Source of the DNA: Gramella sp. AN32
Lineage (GTDB): Bacteria > Bacteroidota > Bacteroidia > Flavobacteriales > Flavobacteriaceae
Length of the DNA: 64,000 nt
NCBI RefSeq assembly: GCF_023718305.1
Contig: NZ_QEYO01000001.1
Coordinates: 467,082-531,081 of the forward strand
Reading direction: 5' to 3'
Position numbers and translations under genes: made by a program. The notes under the pieces are model-generated. The model was not told where the DNA came from. It was given only the letters and a program-made list of their open reading frames with translations, and ran no database searches. The number at the start of each line of letters is the position of its first letter. The stretch's first letter is position 1. This document shows positions 19,251-28,158 of this stretch, in pieces.

Positions 19251-20318
19251 ATGAGTCACAACATTAAACCTGGAGTAGCAACTGGAAAAGAGGTTCAGGA
19301 AATATTTCAATATGCCAAAGATAAAGGCTTTGCATTACCTGCTGTAAACGTAATTGGTTCTAACACGATCAATGCGGTTTTAGAAACAGCAGCTGAGTTA
19401 AATGCACCCGTAATCATTCAATTTTCAAATGGGGGAGCCCAGTTTAATGCTGGAAAAGGCTTGAGCAATGAAGGGGAAAAAGCTGCAATTGCAGGCGGAA
19501 TTGCGGGAGCAAAACACGTTCATGAATTAGCCAAAGCTTACGGTGCAACTGTAATCATGCATACAGATCATTGCGCAAAAAAATTACTTCCATGGATCGA
19601 TGGGTTATTAGATGCAAGTGAAGAATACTACAAGCAGCATGGGAAACCATTATATAGCTCACACATGCTGGATCTTTCCGAAGAATCTATCGAGGAAAAT
19701 ATTGAAATTTGTAAAAAATATCTTGCCAGAATGGCAAAAATGGGAATGACCCTTGAAATCGAACTGGGTATCACTGGAGGCGAAGAAGATGGTGTGGATA
19801 ATTCAGATGTGGATGCCTCTAAATTATATACTCAACCGGAAGAAGTCGCTTATGCCTATGAAGAACTGAGCAAGGTTAGCGATCAATTTACCATCGCCGC
19901 TGCCTTTGGAAACGTTCACGGGGTGTATAAACCTGGAAACGTAAAATTAACTCCGAAAATCCTTCAGAATTCTCAGGAATATATTACCAAAAAATATAAT
20001 GTTGAAAAAAATCATATTGATTTTGTTTTCCACGGTGGAAGTGGTTCTACGGTTGAAGAAATTAAAGAAGCAATTGGTTACGGTGTTATAAAAATGAATA
20101 TTGATACAGATTTACAATATGCATTTTTAACCGGTATTCGTGATTATATAGGGGAGAAAAAAGAGTATTTGGCTGCCCAAATAGGAAGTCCAGATGGTGA
20201 AGACTCTCCAAATAAGAAATATTACGATCCCAGAAAATGGTTACGGGAAGGTGAAATTACTTTTAAAGACCGTCTGAAAAAAGCCTTTGAAGACCTTAAT
20301 AACGTAAACACTTTATAA
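19251..20318 (+). CDS. fbaA: Class II fructose-bisphosphate aldolase
   Basis: Zinc-dependent glycolytic and gluconeogenic enzyme that interconverts fructose 1,6-bisphosphate with dihydroxyacetone phosphate and glyceraldehyde 3-phosphate. The 355-residue length is that of class IIa enzymes of the E. coli FbaA type. Visible signatures: VIMHTDHCAKK with the catalytic Asp and a metal-binding His, LEIELGITGGEEDGVDN, a further metal His in GNVHGVYKPG, and VFHGGSGS, the metal and phosphate loop. MNIDTDLQYAF forms the substrate-binding end. It is preceded by its own promoter and followed by a hairpin terminator, so it is monocistronic. Confidence 0.96.
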   Translation: MSHNIKPGVATGKEVQEIFQYAKDKGFALPAVNVIGSNTINAVLETAAELNAPVIIQFSNGGAQFNAGKGLSNEGEKAAIAGGIAGAKHVHELAKAYGATVIMHTDHCAKKLLPWIDGLLDASEEYYKQHGKPLYSSHMLDLSEESIEENIEICKKYLARMAKMGMTLEIELGITGGEEDGVDNSDVDASKLYTQPEEVAYAYEELSKVSDQFTIAAAFGNVHGVYKPGNVKLTPKILQNSQEYITKKYNVEKNHIDFVFHGGSGSTVEEIKEAIGYGVIKMNIDTDLQYAFLTGIRDYIGEKKEYLAAQIGSPDGEDSPNKKYYDPRKWLREGEITFKDRLKKAFEDLNNVNTL

Positions 20319-20326
20319 ATTAATTG

Positions 20327-20362
20327 AAACAGTCTTTTCATCATTTGGAAAGACTGTTTTTT
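20327..20362 (+). terminator. Intrinsic terminator of fbaA
   Basis: An 11-bp perfect stem, AAACAGTCTTT (20327-20337) with AAAGACTGTTT (20349-20359), followed by a T-rich tract. Confidence 0.85.
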
Positions 20363-20400
20363 ATTTACAATAATGCCATACGGCGGAAAAATTGCAGAAA

Positions 20401-21258
20401 ATGGCTTGGTTTAAAAGAACACAAAAAGGGATTCAAACTCCTACTGAAGATAAAAAAGATGTCCCTAAAGGTCTTTGGTATAAATCACCTACCGGAAAAA
20501 TTGTTGATGCGGAACAGCTTGAAAGCAATTTTTATGTAAGCCCCGAGGATGGTTACCATGTTAGAATTGGAAGTGCAGAATATTTTAAAATCCTTTTTGA
20601 TGATAATGAATTCAAAGAACTGGATAAAAATATGACTTCTAAGGATCCTTTGAATTTTGAAGACACAAAAAAATATACAGATCGTATAAAGGCGGCACAG
20701 GAAAAAACCGGGCTTATTGATGCCATACGCACAGCCGTAGGAAAGTCCAAAGGTAAGGACCTGGTGATTGCCTGTATGGATTTTAAATTTATTGGCGGAA
20801 GTATGGGTGCGGTCGTGGGTGAAAAAATTGCTAGGGCAGCCGAATACTCTATAAAGCACAACATCCCTCTAATGATAATTTCAAAGTCTGGCGGGGCAAG
20901 AATGCAGGAAGCAGCATTATCCTTGATGCAATTAGCAAAGACTTCTGTAAAACTGGCGCAGCTAGCTGAAACAAAACTACCTTATATCTCACTTTGTACC
21001 GATCCTACCACGGGTGGGACTACCGCTTCATTTGCGATGTTGGGAGATATTAATATTTCTGAACCAGGTGCTTTAATTGGTTTTGCCGGCCCTCGGGTAG
21101 TAAAAGAAACCATTGGAAAAGACCTACCCAAAGATTTTCAAACTGCTGAATTCTTAAAAGAGAAAGGATTTTTGGATTTTATCGTACAGCGATCTGAATT
21201 AAAGAATAAAGTAAACCTTTATATAGACCTTATTCAGAATCAAAAAGTTAGGGCCTAA
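20401..21258 (+). CDS. accD: Acetyl-CoA carboxylase carboxyltransferase subunit beta (lacking zinc-ribbon cysteines)
   Basis: Transfers carboxyl from carboxybiotin to acetyl-CoA in the first step of fatty acid synthesis, with AccA. The 285-residue protein starts [11 protein letters not shown] at ATG 20401; an in-frame TTG lies 9 bases upstream. The crotonase-like core is well conserved ([36 protein letters not shown]). The N-terminal region that forms a four-cysteine zinc ribbon in E. coli AccD reads [11 protein letters not shown] and [13 protein letters not shown] here: all four cysteines are replaced. The rest aligns well, so this is divergence rather than damage, probably lineage-wide. It stands alone between fbaA and rpsO. 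Confidence 0.93.
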   Translation: MAWFKRTQKGIQTPTEDKKDVPKGLWYKSPTGKIVDAEQLESNFYVSPEDGYHVRIGSAEYFKILFDDNEFKELDKNMTSKDPLNFEDTKKYTDRIKAAQEKTGLIDAIRTAVGKSKGKDLVIACMDFKFIGGSMGAVVGEKIARAAEYSIKHNIPLMIISKSGGARMQEAALSLMQLAKTSVKLAQLAETKLPYISLCTDPTTGGTTASFAMLGDINISEPGALIGFAGPRVVKETIGKDLPKDFQTAEFLKEKGFLDFIVQRSELKNKVNLYIDLIQNQKVRA

Positions 21259-21310
21259 AAAGTCACCAAATAAATTTTTAATTTAGGCTAGGTACTTTTC
21301 AAATTCTGAG

Positions 21311-21318
21311 TATCTTTG
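21311..21318 (+). promoter_or_regulatory. -7 element (TATCTTTG) of rpsO
   Basis: Exact TAnnTTTG match about 53 bases before the rpsO start. Confidence 0.5.
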
Positions 21319-21370
21319 CCGCCGGACAGAAAAACTGTCGATACAAGAAAATCATTTAAATAATATTGGA

Positions 21371-21640
21371 ATGTATTTAACAACAGAAAAAAAACAAGAG
21401 ATCTTCGAAAAACACGGTAAAGGAAAAAACGATACCGGTTCCGCTGAAGGTCAAATTGCGTTATTCACGCACAGAATCGCTCACCTTTCTGAGCATTTAA
21501 AAAGCAATCGTAAAGATTACAATTCTGAACGCTCACTGGTGATGCTGGTAGGTAAAAGGAGAAGCCTGCTTGATTATTTAATGAAAAAGGATATTTTAAG
21601 ATATCGTGCCATCATTAAAGAATTAGGATTAAGAAAATAA
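21371..21640 (+). CDS. rpsO: 30S ribosomal protein S15
   Basis: Primary-binding protein of the central 16S rRNA domain. The 89-residue protein has the normal length and the S15 signatures: the N-terminal helix KQEIFEKHGKGKNDTGSAEG, then LTHRIAHLSEHLK-like RNA-binding residues (FTHRIAHLSEHLK) and KRRSLLDYLMKKD. It precedes pnp, the classic rpsO-pnp order, but a terminator lies between them. Confidence 0.97.
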   Translation: MYLTTEKKQEIFEKHGKGKNDTGSAEGQIALFTHRIAHLSEHLKSNRKDYNSERSLVMLVGKRRSLLDYLMKKDILRYRAIIKELGLRK

Positions 21641-21644
21641 ATTT

Positions 21645-21671
21645 AAGGGGGCTTTATGCCCCTTTTTTTAT
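21645..21671 (+). terminator. Intrinsic terminator of rpsO
   Basis: GGGGC TTTAT GCCCC stem-loop with flanking A and T, followed by seven T. It partly separates rpsO from pnp. Confidence 0.8.
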
Positions 21672-21766
21672 ACTTTAGATTGAACCTGCAAAGGTTTTCA
21701 AAAATTGTCGCCCAAAGGGTAGTTTTTCATTGGTCCACCCACAACTGCACACAACACACAACCCGG

Positions 21767-21782
21767 CCGCCCGGAATGGCGG
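21767..21782 (+). other. GC-rich hairpin in the pnp leader
   Basis: CCGCC (21767-21771) pairs with GGCGG (21778-21782) across a CGGAAT loop, in otherwise AT-rich DNA 58 bases before the pnp start. In enterobacteria PNPase autoregulates through its leader RNA; a similar role here is only a guess. Confidence 0.35.
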
Positions 21783-21839
21783 AGACCATTGTTTAACTAA
21801 AAGATCTGGTGATGTTATTCAGATCAAACATTCAAAATT

Positions 21840-24122
21840 ATGATTCCAAAAACATTTAAAGAGGTTATCGATCTTGGAGATGGTAGAACCATTTCCCTCG
21901 AAACCGGAAAATTGGCAAAACAGGCCCACGGGTCGGTTGTTGTTCAAATGGGTAACGCCATGTTACTTTGTACGGTAGTGTCTTCATACAAACCTACCAC
22001 CATGGATTTCTTTCCATTAACATTAGATTATCGTGAAAAATTTGCTGCTGCAGGTTTATTTCCCGGAGGTTATTTCAAAAGAGAAGCAAGGCCGAGTAAC
22101 GAAGAAATTTTAGTAATGAGATTAGTAGACCGTGTATTGCGTCCACTTTTCCCTAAAGATTACAAATTTGAGACTCAGGTGATGATCCAGTTGATGTCCC
22201 ATGATGATGAAGTGATGCCAGATGCACTTGCCGGATTGGCCGCATCAGCAGCAATTCAACTTTCAGATATTCCTTTTGAAACGCCAATTTCTGAAGCACG
22301 TGTTGCCAGAATAGGTGGTGAATTCGTTTTAAACCCAAGCCGTGAAGCTTTGAAAGAGGCCGATATGGATATTATGGTTGGAGCTTCGGCAGATTCTGTA
22401 ATGATGGTAGAAGGGCAGTTTGACGAATGTTCAGAAGAAGAGATGGCTGAAGCTATCAAATTCGCTCATGAAGCTATTAAAAAACAATGCGAGGCTCAGG
22501 TGAAACTTGCTGAAGCATTTGGCAAGAAAGAAACCAGGGAATATGAAGTTGAAAGGACTGATGAAGCTATAGAGAAAAAAGTGCACGAAGCAACGTATCA
22601 AAAAGTATACGATATTGCTAAAGATGCATCTGCTAAAAAAGATCGTTCCCAATCATTTGCTGATTTAAAAGAAGAAGTTAAAGCTTTATTTTCTGAAGAA
22701 GAATTGGAAGAAAACGGAAGTCTTGTATCCCGGTATTTTTCAGCTGCACACAAAAAAGCGGTTAGGGATCTTACCTTAAAAGAAGGTGTTCGTCTTGACG
22801 GTAGAAAAACTGATGAAATCAGGCCCATCTGGTGTGAAGTAGATTATCTACCCAGCACGCATGGATCGGCATTATTTACCAGAGGGGAAACCCAGGCACT
22901 TGCCACGGTAACTCTTGGTACTTCCCGAGAAGCAAATCAGGTGGATCTTCCCACGCAACAGGGAGAAGAAACTTTTTATTTACATTATAACTTCCCTCCT
23001 TTTTCTACCGGAGAAGCCTACCCAATTAGAGGAACTTCACGAAGAGAGATTGGTCACGGGAACCTTGCCCAAAGAGCGCTCAAAGGGATGATCCCCGATA
23101 ATTGCCCGTATACGGTTAGAGTAGTTTCTGAAGTACTGGAATCTAACGGTTCTTCTTCTATGGCTACTGTTTGTGCCGGTACCATGGCATTAATGGATGC
23201 CGGGGTACAATTGAAAAAGCCGGTTTCAGGGATTGCAATGGGATTGATTTCTGATGGTGAAAACTACGCGGTACTTTCTGATATTCTTGGAGATGAAGAT
23301 CATCTTGGGGATATGGACTTTAAAGTAACCGGAACGGCCGATGGGATTACAGCCTGCCAGATGGATATCAAGATCAAGGGGCTTTCTTATGAGATTCTTG
23401 TAAATGCTTTAAAACAGGCAAGGGCAGGAAGACTTCATATTCTTGATAAACTGAATGAAACTATATCTTCAGCTAACCAGAATGTAAAAGCTCATTCTCC
23501 AAAGATCATCACCAGAAGAATTCCGAATGAATTTATTGGAGCTCTTATTGGACCTGGAGGAAAAGTGATCCAGGAACTACAAAAAACTACTAAAACCGAG
23601 ATCGTGATCAACGAAGATCCGGTTACAGAAGAAGGAATTGTAGAGATTCTGGGTACTGAGCAGGAAGGAATTGATAAGGTGCTGGCCAAAATTGAATCTA
23701 TTACATTCAAACCTGAAAAGGGTAGCGTATACGAGGTAAAAGTGATCAAACTTTTAGATTTTGGTGCAGTGGTAGAATATTTAGATGCTCCGGGTAACGA
23801 GGTTTTACTTCATATTTCTGAATTGGCATGGGAACGTACCAATGATGTAAATGATGTCCTTAAAATGGGAGATACCCTGGATGTGAAATACTTTGGCCTT
23901 GATCCTAAGACGAGAAAAGACAAGGTTTCCAGAAAAGCTTTATTGGAAAAACCGGAAGGTTATAAAGAAAGGGCTCCAAGAGACGACAAACGTAGCGGTT
24001 CCAGAGATAGTCGCGGGCGTGATGATCGTAGAGGAAGGGACGATCGAGGACGCGATAATCGCCGGGACGATAGAAAACCCAGAGAAGACAGAGAAGACAA
24101 ACCCAGAGAAGACAGGGATTAG
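21840..24122 (+). CDS. pnp: Polynucleotide phosphorylase
   Basis: Phosphorolytic 3'-5' exoribonuclease for RNA turnover. The 760-residue protein has two RNase PH domains (about 10-220 and 320-540), the second holding the metal/catalytic motif [15 protein letters not shown], then a KH domain (about 555-615, GxxG loop GPGGK) and an S1 domain (about 625-700, GAVVEYL and LLHISELAW). The last 50 residues are an almost pure Arg/Asp/Gly/Lys tail rich in RDDRR and RGRDD units, longer and more charged than the E. coli tail and probably a disordered RNA- or partner-binding segment. It is followed by a strong terminator. Confidence 0.96.
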   Translation: MIPKTFKEVIDLGDGRTISLETGKLAKQAHGSVVVQMGNAMLLCTVVSSYKPTTMDFFPLTLDYREKFAAAGLFPGGYFKREARPSNEEILVMRLVDRVLRPLFPKDYKFETQVMIQLMSHDDEVMPDALAGLAASAAIQLSDIPFETPISEARVARIGGEFVLNPSREALKEADMDIMVGASADSVMMVEGQFDECSEEEMAEAIKFAHEAIKKQCEAQVKLAEAFGKKETREYEVERTDEAIEKKVHEATYQKVYDIAKDASAKKDRSQSFADLKEEVKALFSEEELEENGSLVSRYFSAAHKKAVRDLTLKEGVRLDGRKTDEIRPIWCEVDYLPSTHGSALFTRGETQALATVTLGTSREANQVDLPTQQGEETFYLHYNFPPFSTGEAYPIRGTSRREIGHGNLAQRALKGMIPDNCPYTVRVVSEVLESNGSSSMATVCAGTMALMDAGVQLKKPVSGIAMGLISDGENYAVLSDILGDEDHLGDMDFKVTGTADGITACQMDIKIKGLSYEILVNALKQARAGRLHILDKLNETISSANQNVKAHSPKIITRRIPNEFIGALIGPGGKVIQELQKTTKTEIVINEDPVTEEGIVEILGTEQEGIDKVLAKIESITFKPEKGSVYEVKVIKLLDFGAVVEYLDAPGNEVLLHISELAWERTNDVNDVLKMGDTLDVKYFGLDPKTRKDKVSRKALLEKPEGYKERAPRDDKRSGSRDSRGRDDRRGRDDRGRDNRRDDRKPREDREDKPREDRD

Positions 24123-24141
24123 TTTTCTGATATTATAGCAG

Positions 24142-24171
24142 AAGCCCGGCAACTTGCCGGGCTTTTTTTAT
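24142..24171 (+). terminator. Intrinsic terminator of pnp
   Basis: AAGCCCGGC (24142-24150) and GCCGGGCTT (24156-24164) form a perfect 9-bp stem with an AACTT loop and a T tract. Confidence 0.9.
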
Positions 24172-24255
24172 TCTTAAATTTTAAAATCTTACTGAAATTT
24201 GCACTTAATTATTGCGACTATCCTGAAAATTCTAAAAAAATGGAAAAAATATTTC

Positions 24256-24359
24256 GCGTTAGGGACCTGCCTTGTCGGCAGGCAGGTTGCAACGGAAAGC
24301 CCGCAGCTGCTATCGGCAGCGAGGACTTATAGCGAAAAGCCCGGCACGAAGTGCAACGC
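24256..24359. ncRNA. Structured intergenic element (possible ncRNA or dispersed repeat)
   Basis: A GC-rich island in an AT-rich 336-bp gap between pnp and the sigma-factor gene. GCGTT (24256-24260) can pair with AACGC (24355-24359) and encloses three hairpins: ACCTGCC/GGCAGGT (24265-24271 with 24281-24287), GCTGC/GCAGC (24306-24310 with 24316-24320) and GCAC/GTGC (24344-24347 with 24351-24354). The words GGAAAGCCCG and GCGAAAAGCCCG repeat within it. It resembles intergenic repeats that I recall from flavobacterial genomes. Whether it is transcribed, and from which strand, is unknown. Confidence 0.5.
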
Positions 24360-24458
24360 CCAAATAAATTTAATTGTAATTTTTGTAACATTCTGCGACA
24401 TTTTTACGTATAAATATGTACAAGAGCTATTCATAATAAAAAATCCCACGAAAGATAG

Positions 24459-25322
24459 ATGAGACAACTTAAAATTACGAAGCAGGTAACCAATAGAGAA
24501 ACCGCTTCGCTGGATAAGTATTTGCAAGAAATTGGAAAGGTTGACCTGATTACCGCTGATGAAGAGGTAGAATTGGCTCAAAGGATTAAAGCAGGTGATG
24601 ACCGTGCTCTGGAAAAATTAACCAAAGCTAACTTACGTTTCGTCGTTTCTGTAGCAAAACAATATCAAAATCAAGGCCTTACGCTTCCCGATCTTATTAA
24701 CGAAGGAAATTTAGGCTTAATTAAAGCTGCGAAACGTTTTGATGAAACTCGTGGTTTTAAATTTATCTCCTATGCTGTTTGGTGGATTAGACAATCCATC
24801 CTGCAAGCATTAGCAGAGCAATCTCGTATTGTTCGTTTGCCTTTGAACAAGATTGGTTCTATTAATAAAATCAATAAGACTTTTGCTTTTCTTGAGCAAT
24901 CCCATGAGCGCCCACCAAGCGCGGAAGAGATCGCCAAGGAATTGGATATGACCATTAACGACGTTAAGGAATCTATGAAGAACTCCGGGCGTCACGTATC
25001 GATGGATGCCCCTCTTGTAGAAGGTGAAGATTCTAACCTTTACGACGTTTTACGTTCTGGTGAGTCTCCAAATCCAGATAAGGAATTATTACATGAATCA
25101 CTTCGAACTGAAATCGAGAGAGCTCTGGAAACACTAACTCCGCGTGAAGCTGATGTTATCCGGCTTTATTTTGGTTTAGGGGATCAACATCCAATGACCT
25201 TGGAAGAGATTGGCGAGACTTTTGATTTAACCAGAGAAAGAGTTAGACAAATTAAAGAAAAAGCAATACGTAGGTTAAAACATACTTCCAGAAGTAAAAT
25301 TTTAAAAACGTATCTTGGATAA
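24459..25322 (+). CDS. rpoD: Primary RNA polymerase sigma factor (Bacteroidota sigma-70 type)
   Basis: Directs RNA polymerase to TAnnTTTG promoters. At 287 residues it is the short Bacteroidota form: region 1.1 is absent, region 1.2 begins at [12 protein letters not shown], region 2 has [20 protein letters not shown] and [15 protein letters not shown] (the -10 recognition and melting helix), region 3 spans about 130-210, and region 4.2 carries the helix-turn-helix [20 protein letters not shown]. The gene is monocistronic, with the structured element and the pnp terminator upstream and hairpins downstream. Confidence 0.93.
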   Translation: MRQLKITKQVTNRETASLDKYLQEIGKVDLITADEEVELAQRIKAGDDRALEKLTKANLRFVVSVAKQYQNQGLTLPDLINEGNLGLIKAAKRFDETRGFKFISYAVWWIRQSILQALAEQSRIVRLPLNKIGSINKINKTFAFLEQSHERPPSAEEIAKELDMTINDVKESMKNSGRHVSMDAPLVEGEDSNLYDVLRSGESPNPDKELLHESLRTEIERALETLTPREADVIRLYFGLGDQHPMTLEEIGETFDLTRERVRQIKEKAIRRLKHTSRSKILKTYLG

Positions 25323-25349
25323 GATATTTAAAGCAACAACAGTTTAGTG

Positions 25350-25428
25350 CCGGAGTGATGACCGGTATGAAAATAACTGTTCGTTTTTTGATTGATGAAT
25401 GACCCCGGAGTGATGACCGGGGTTTTTT
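25350..25428 (+). terminator. Two hairpins with an identical 16-bp core; the second is an intrinsic terminator
   Basis: CCGGAGTGATGACCGG occurs at 25350-25365 and again at 25405-25420. The second copy is extended to CCCCGG/CCGGGG and followed by TTTTTT, a good terminator for the sigma-factor gene; the first lacks a T tract. Confidence 0.7.
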
Positions 25429-25518
25429 CTTTTAACATTTGTTTCATTAAGTATAAAATTTCTTTATTTTAACGAATTGGATTTTTAATTTTATCTATCA
25501 GATTTATAAAACCCATTT

Positions 25519-25935
25519 ATGCGTTATGCCGTTAGTTATGTAAGCAGTGTAAATCCCGAGCTTACAGAAAAGGAAATTTTAGAAATTTTAAATTTTAGCA
25601 GGAGATGTAATATAGATCACGATATTACAGGTATATTATTGTTCTCTGAAGGAAATTTTTTCCAGGTGATTGAAGGAGAAAAAGAAATAATAAAAAGCTT
25701 ATTTTCCCGGATAGCTATTGATAAAAGACATCACAATGTCATGGTGATCTTCGAGAAATCAGTTTCTGAGAATCAGTTTGATACCTATATATCTGATTTT
25801 ATTTCTTTAAATTCTCGCTTTAATTCCGAAAATATAAATCTCTATCTCTCTCAGATCGAGAAATTAAATCCTAAAATTCAAAGTTCTGTACGTTATATCC
25901 TAAATAAATTTACAGAAGGCATCAAATCGGTTTAA
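25519..25935 (+). CDS. Stand-alone BLUF-domain blue-light photoreceptor
   Basis: BLUF domains bind FAD and sense blue light. The 138-residue protein is essentially one BLUF domain: Tyr7 in AVSYVSS is the photoactive tyrosine, Asn31 precedes ITGILLF, Gln49 in NFFQVIEG is the flavin-contacting glutamine, and the DKRHHNVMVI segment is the conserved DxRH strand-helix. No output domain follows, only about 40 residues of helical tail, so it must signal through a partner. It sits alone between the sigma-factor gene and rpe, with no cyclic-di-GMP enzyme beside it. Confidence 0.87.
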   Translation: MRYAVSYVSSVNPELTEKEILEILNFSRRCNIDHDITGILLFSEGNFFQVIEGEKEIIKSLFSRIAIDKRHHNVMVIFEKSVSENQFDTYISDFISLNSRFNSENINLYLSQIEKLNPKIQSSVRYILNKFTEGIKSV

Positions 25936-25941
25936 TCTTTT

Positions 25942-25949
25942 TATTTTTG
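25942..25949 (+). promoter_or_regulatory. -7 element (TATTTTTG) of rpe
   Basis: Exact TAnnTTTG match 23 bases before the rpe start, just after the BLUF stop codon. Confidence 0.5.
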
Positions 25950-25972
25950 TTTGCCATAGAAAGTAAATAAAA

Positions 25973-26641
25973 ATGACCGAAACATTGATTGCCCCTTCCC
26001 TACTTGCTGCAGATTTTGGAAATCTCCAACGGGATATTGAAATGGTTAACGAAAGTAAAGCAGACTGGTTCCATATCGATATTATGGACGGCGTATTTGT
26101 CCCGAATATTTCTTACGGAATGCCGGTTCTGAAAGCAATTTCAAAACATGCCAAGAAAACAATTGATGTTCATTTGATGATCGTGGATCCTGACCGATAT
26201 ATTCAGGAATTCGCAGATCTTGGGGCTGATATTCTTACGGTACATTATGAAGCGTGCACACATTTGCATAGGAGCCTTCAGGCTATAAAAGCTGCCGGAA
26301 TGAAAGCCGGAGTTGCACTTAATCCACATACTTCTGTAGATCTTTTACAAGATGTTCTTCAGGATATTGACCTGGTCCTTATCATGAGTGTGAATCCCGG
26401 TTTTGGCGGACAAAGTTTTATTGAAAATACTTACCATAAAATTCATAGGCTCAAGCAATTAATCGCTCAAAAAAATGCTAACACCATAATTGAAATTGAC
26501 GGTGGTGTGACTGATGAGAATGCCATGGCATTGGCAAAAGCCGGTGCAGATGTTCTTGTTGCAGGTAGTTTTGTTTTTAAATCTGATAATCAGCCGGAAA
26601 CCATCAAAAACTTGAGAAAAATTGCAAATTCTGGAAAATAA
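25973..26641 (+). CDS. rpe: Ribulose-phosphate 3-epimerase
   Basis: Interconverts ribulose 5-phosphate and xylulose 5-phosphate in the pentose phosphate pathway; xylulose 5-phosphate is also the product of the xylose locus in this window. The TIM-barrel protein has 222 residues, normal for the family, with the metal site His34 and Asp36 in WFHIDIMDGVFVPN, a second His in DVHLMI, MSVNPGFGGQSF as the phosphate/active loop and the catalytic Asp in EIDGGV. Its 3' end overlaps the next gene by 20 bases. Confidence 0.95.
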   Translation: MTETLIAPSLLAADFGNLQRDIEMVNESKADWFHIDIMDGVFVPNISYGMPVLKAISKHAKKTIDVHLMIVDPDRYIQEFADLGADILTVHYEACTHLHRSLQAIKAAGMKAGVALNPHTSVDLLQDVLQDIDLVLIMSVNPGFGGQSFIENTYHKIHRLKQLIAQKNANTIIEIDGGVTDENAMALAKAGADVLVAGSFVFKSDNQPETIKNLRKIANSGK

Positions 26642-27611
26642 GTTCGACGTTGTAATTATTGGAGGGGGGCCTATAGGAATAGCCTGCGCTTTAGAAGCTC
26701 AAAAGAAAAAATTATCCTATATCGTTCTGGAAAAGGGTTGCCTGGTAAATTCACTGTACCACTACCCTACTAACATGACTTTTTTCTCCACTTCTGAAAA
26801 GCTTGAACTGGATAGCATACCTTTTATTAGTAGTAATCCCAAACCTGTAAAAAGGGAAGCATTAGAATATTACCGAAGGATCGCTACGACAAATGAAATT
26901 AATATTAAACTTTTTGAAAAGGTAAATTCCGTAGAAACGATTGAGGATAATTGGCATAAAGTGTTCACTACAAAGGCGGAATATCTCGCGAAAAATATCA
27001 TTATCGCTACTGGATTTTATGACATCCCCAATTTTCTGAATATCCCGGGAGAAGATCTGCCGAAAGTTTCACATTATTATAATGACCCACATTATTACGC
27101 CACCCAAAAGACTGTGGTAGTAGGCGCAAGTAATTCTGCTGTAGATGCTGCCCTGGAAATTTATCGTAAAGGCGGAGAGGTAAGCATGGTTGTTCGTCAG
27201 GCGGAAATTGGTTCACGGGTAAAATATTGGGTAAGACCGGATATTGTAAACCGAATAGAGGAAGGAAGCATAAAAGCTTATTTTCATTCAGATATTAAGG
27301 AAATAAGAGAGACTGAAGTTGTTTTAAATACTCCGGAAGGAGAAAAAATACTCGAGAATGACTTTGTTTTATTGCTCACTGGTTATCGCCCCAATTTTAA
27401 GTTCTTACAAGATCTGGGAATTAAATTATCTAACGATGGCAAAAAGATCCCTCAATACGATGATGAAACAATGGAAACTAATGTACCGGGCATGTATCTG
27501 GCCGGTGTTATTTGCGGTGGAACTGAAACCCATAAATGGTTTATAGAAAATTCTAGAATTCATGCCAAAATGATCATGAACAATATTTCTAAAAATAAAA
27601 AACCTCACTAA
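26622..27611 (+). CDS. ypdA: YpdA-family FAD/NADPH disulfide reductase (putative bacillithiol disulfide reductase)
   Basis: The 329-residue flavoprotein has an N-terminal FAD Rossmann motif (VVIIGGGPIGIACALEA), the YpdA signature VLEKGCLVNSLYHYPTNMTFFSTSEKLE, and a second nucleotide-binding motif VVGASNSAVDAALE. YpdA reduces bacillithiol disulfide in Bacillus and Staphylococcus; the CxxC of thioredoxin reductase is absent. The start is unusual: TTG at 26622, inside rpe by 20 bases, gives MQILENKFDV; CTG at 26631 is an alternative. Overlap with rpe implies translational coupling. That this organism makes bacillithiol is an inference, since no bsh genes are in the window. Confidence 0.82.
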   Translation: MQILENKFDVVIIGGGPIGIACALEAQKKKLSYIVLEKGCLVNSLYHYPTNMTFFSTSEKLELDSIPFISSNPKPVKREALEYYRRIATTNEINIKLFEKVNSVETIEDNWHKVFTTKAEYLAKNIIIATGFYDIPNFLNIPGEDLPKVSHYYNDPHYYATQKTVVVGASNSAVDAALEIYRKGGEVSMVVRQAEIGSRVKYWVRPDIVNRIEEGSIKAYFHSDIKEIRETEVVLNTPEGEKILENDFVLLLTGYRPNFKFLQDLGIKLSNDGKKIPQYDDETMETNVPGMYLAGVICGGTETHKWFIENSRIHAKMIMNNISKNKKPH

Positions 27612-27624
27612 TAAGCGAGGTTTT
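27599..27624 (+). terminator. Intrinsic terminator overlapping the ypdA stop
   Basis: AAAACCTC pairs with GAGGTTTT around the TAA stop codon of ypdA. It lies between convergent genes and may work in both directions. Confidence 0.7.
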
Positions 27625-27645
27625 CAGATTATATATGGAATAATA

Positions 27646-28008
27646 TTAGTTTAAAACAACTACAGAATTAGATCCAAGTCCTTTTCTTCTCCCAATCAAT
27701 CTACCGTAAAATTCAAGGTCTTCATTATTATTACGAAATGAATGATCTATTTTTTTCAATGCATGTTCAATTGGAAATGTATAAATTTCAATTTCAGGAT
27801 AGCCGTCAAAAAGTTCATTCTTATTAATTCCCACTTCTATCGACCTTGTTTCTTTATTATAGACTACAAAATCTGCCAGATAGTTATGTCTTAATAAATC
27901 TATACAATCCTGATTTAATTCCCCACAATTTTTACATTCTGTAATATAATCTGCAACAACTTCTTTAAGGGATAATCTAAGTTGAGTACTATTGAAATAA
28001 GCGGCCAT
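27646..28008 (-). CDS. Hypothetical 120-residue protein
   Basis: I do not recognise this protein. It has a predicted alpha/beta composition, three clustered cysteines in ECKNCGELNQDC (residues 25-36) that could bind a metal, and a basic GRLIGRRKGLGSNS segment near the C-terminus. No signal peptide or membrane segment is visible. The ATG at 28008 begins MAAYFNSTQLRL; codon use is like its neighbours and it is flanked by terminators on both sides, so it is a single-gene transcription unit. It is probably real, but the function is unknown. Confidence 0.65.
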   Translation of the reverse strand: MAAYFNSTQLRLSLKEVVADYITECKNCGELNQDCIDLLRHNYLADFVVYNKETRSIEVGINKNELFDGYPEIEIYTFPIEHALKKIDHSFRNNNEDLEFYGRLIGRRKGLGSNSVVVLN

Positions 28009-28110
28009 AACTTTTATATTTTATGTGGGGTAAATTTAGAGGCTTATTGCTTTTATAAAAATATTTTGTAAAACATTTAACGCTCACGCTTAAAAAAAAG
28101 TAAAAATAAA

Positions 28111-28138
28111 AAAGCCTCCCTGTTAAAAGTGAGGCTTT
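28111..28138 (-). terminator. Intrinsic terminator of the MBG-repeat gene
   Basis: AAAGCCTC (28111-28118) pairs with GAGGCTTT (28131-28138); T-rich on the minus strand beyond it. It lies 20 bases past the stop of the gene ending at 28159. Confidence 0.8.
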
Positions 28139-28158
28139 TAAAGATTTCATATTCGGCT

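Noticed and set aside
24199..24462. An 87-codon plus-strand open frame ending at the sigma-factor start
   Set aside because: It runs through the structured GC-rich element and the AT-rich leader, has no family features and no sensible codon use, so it is not a gene.
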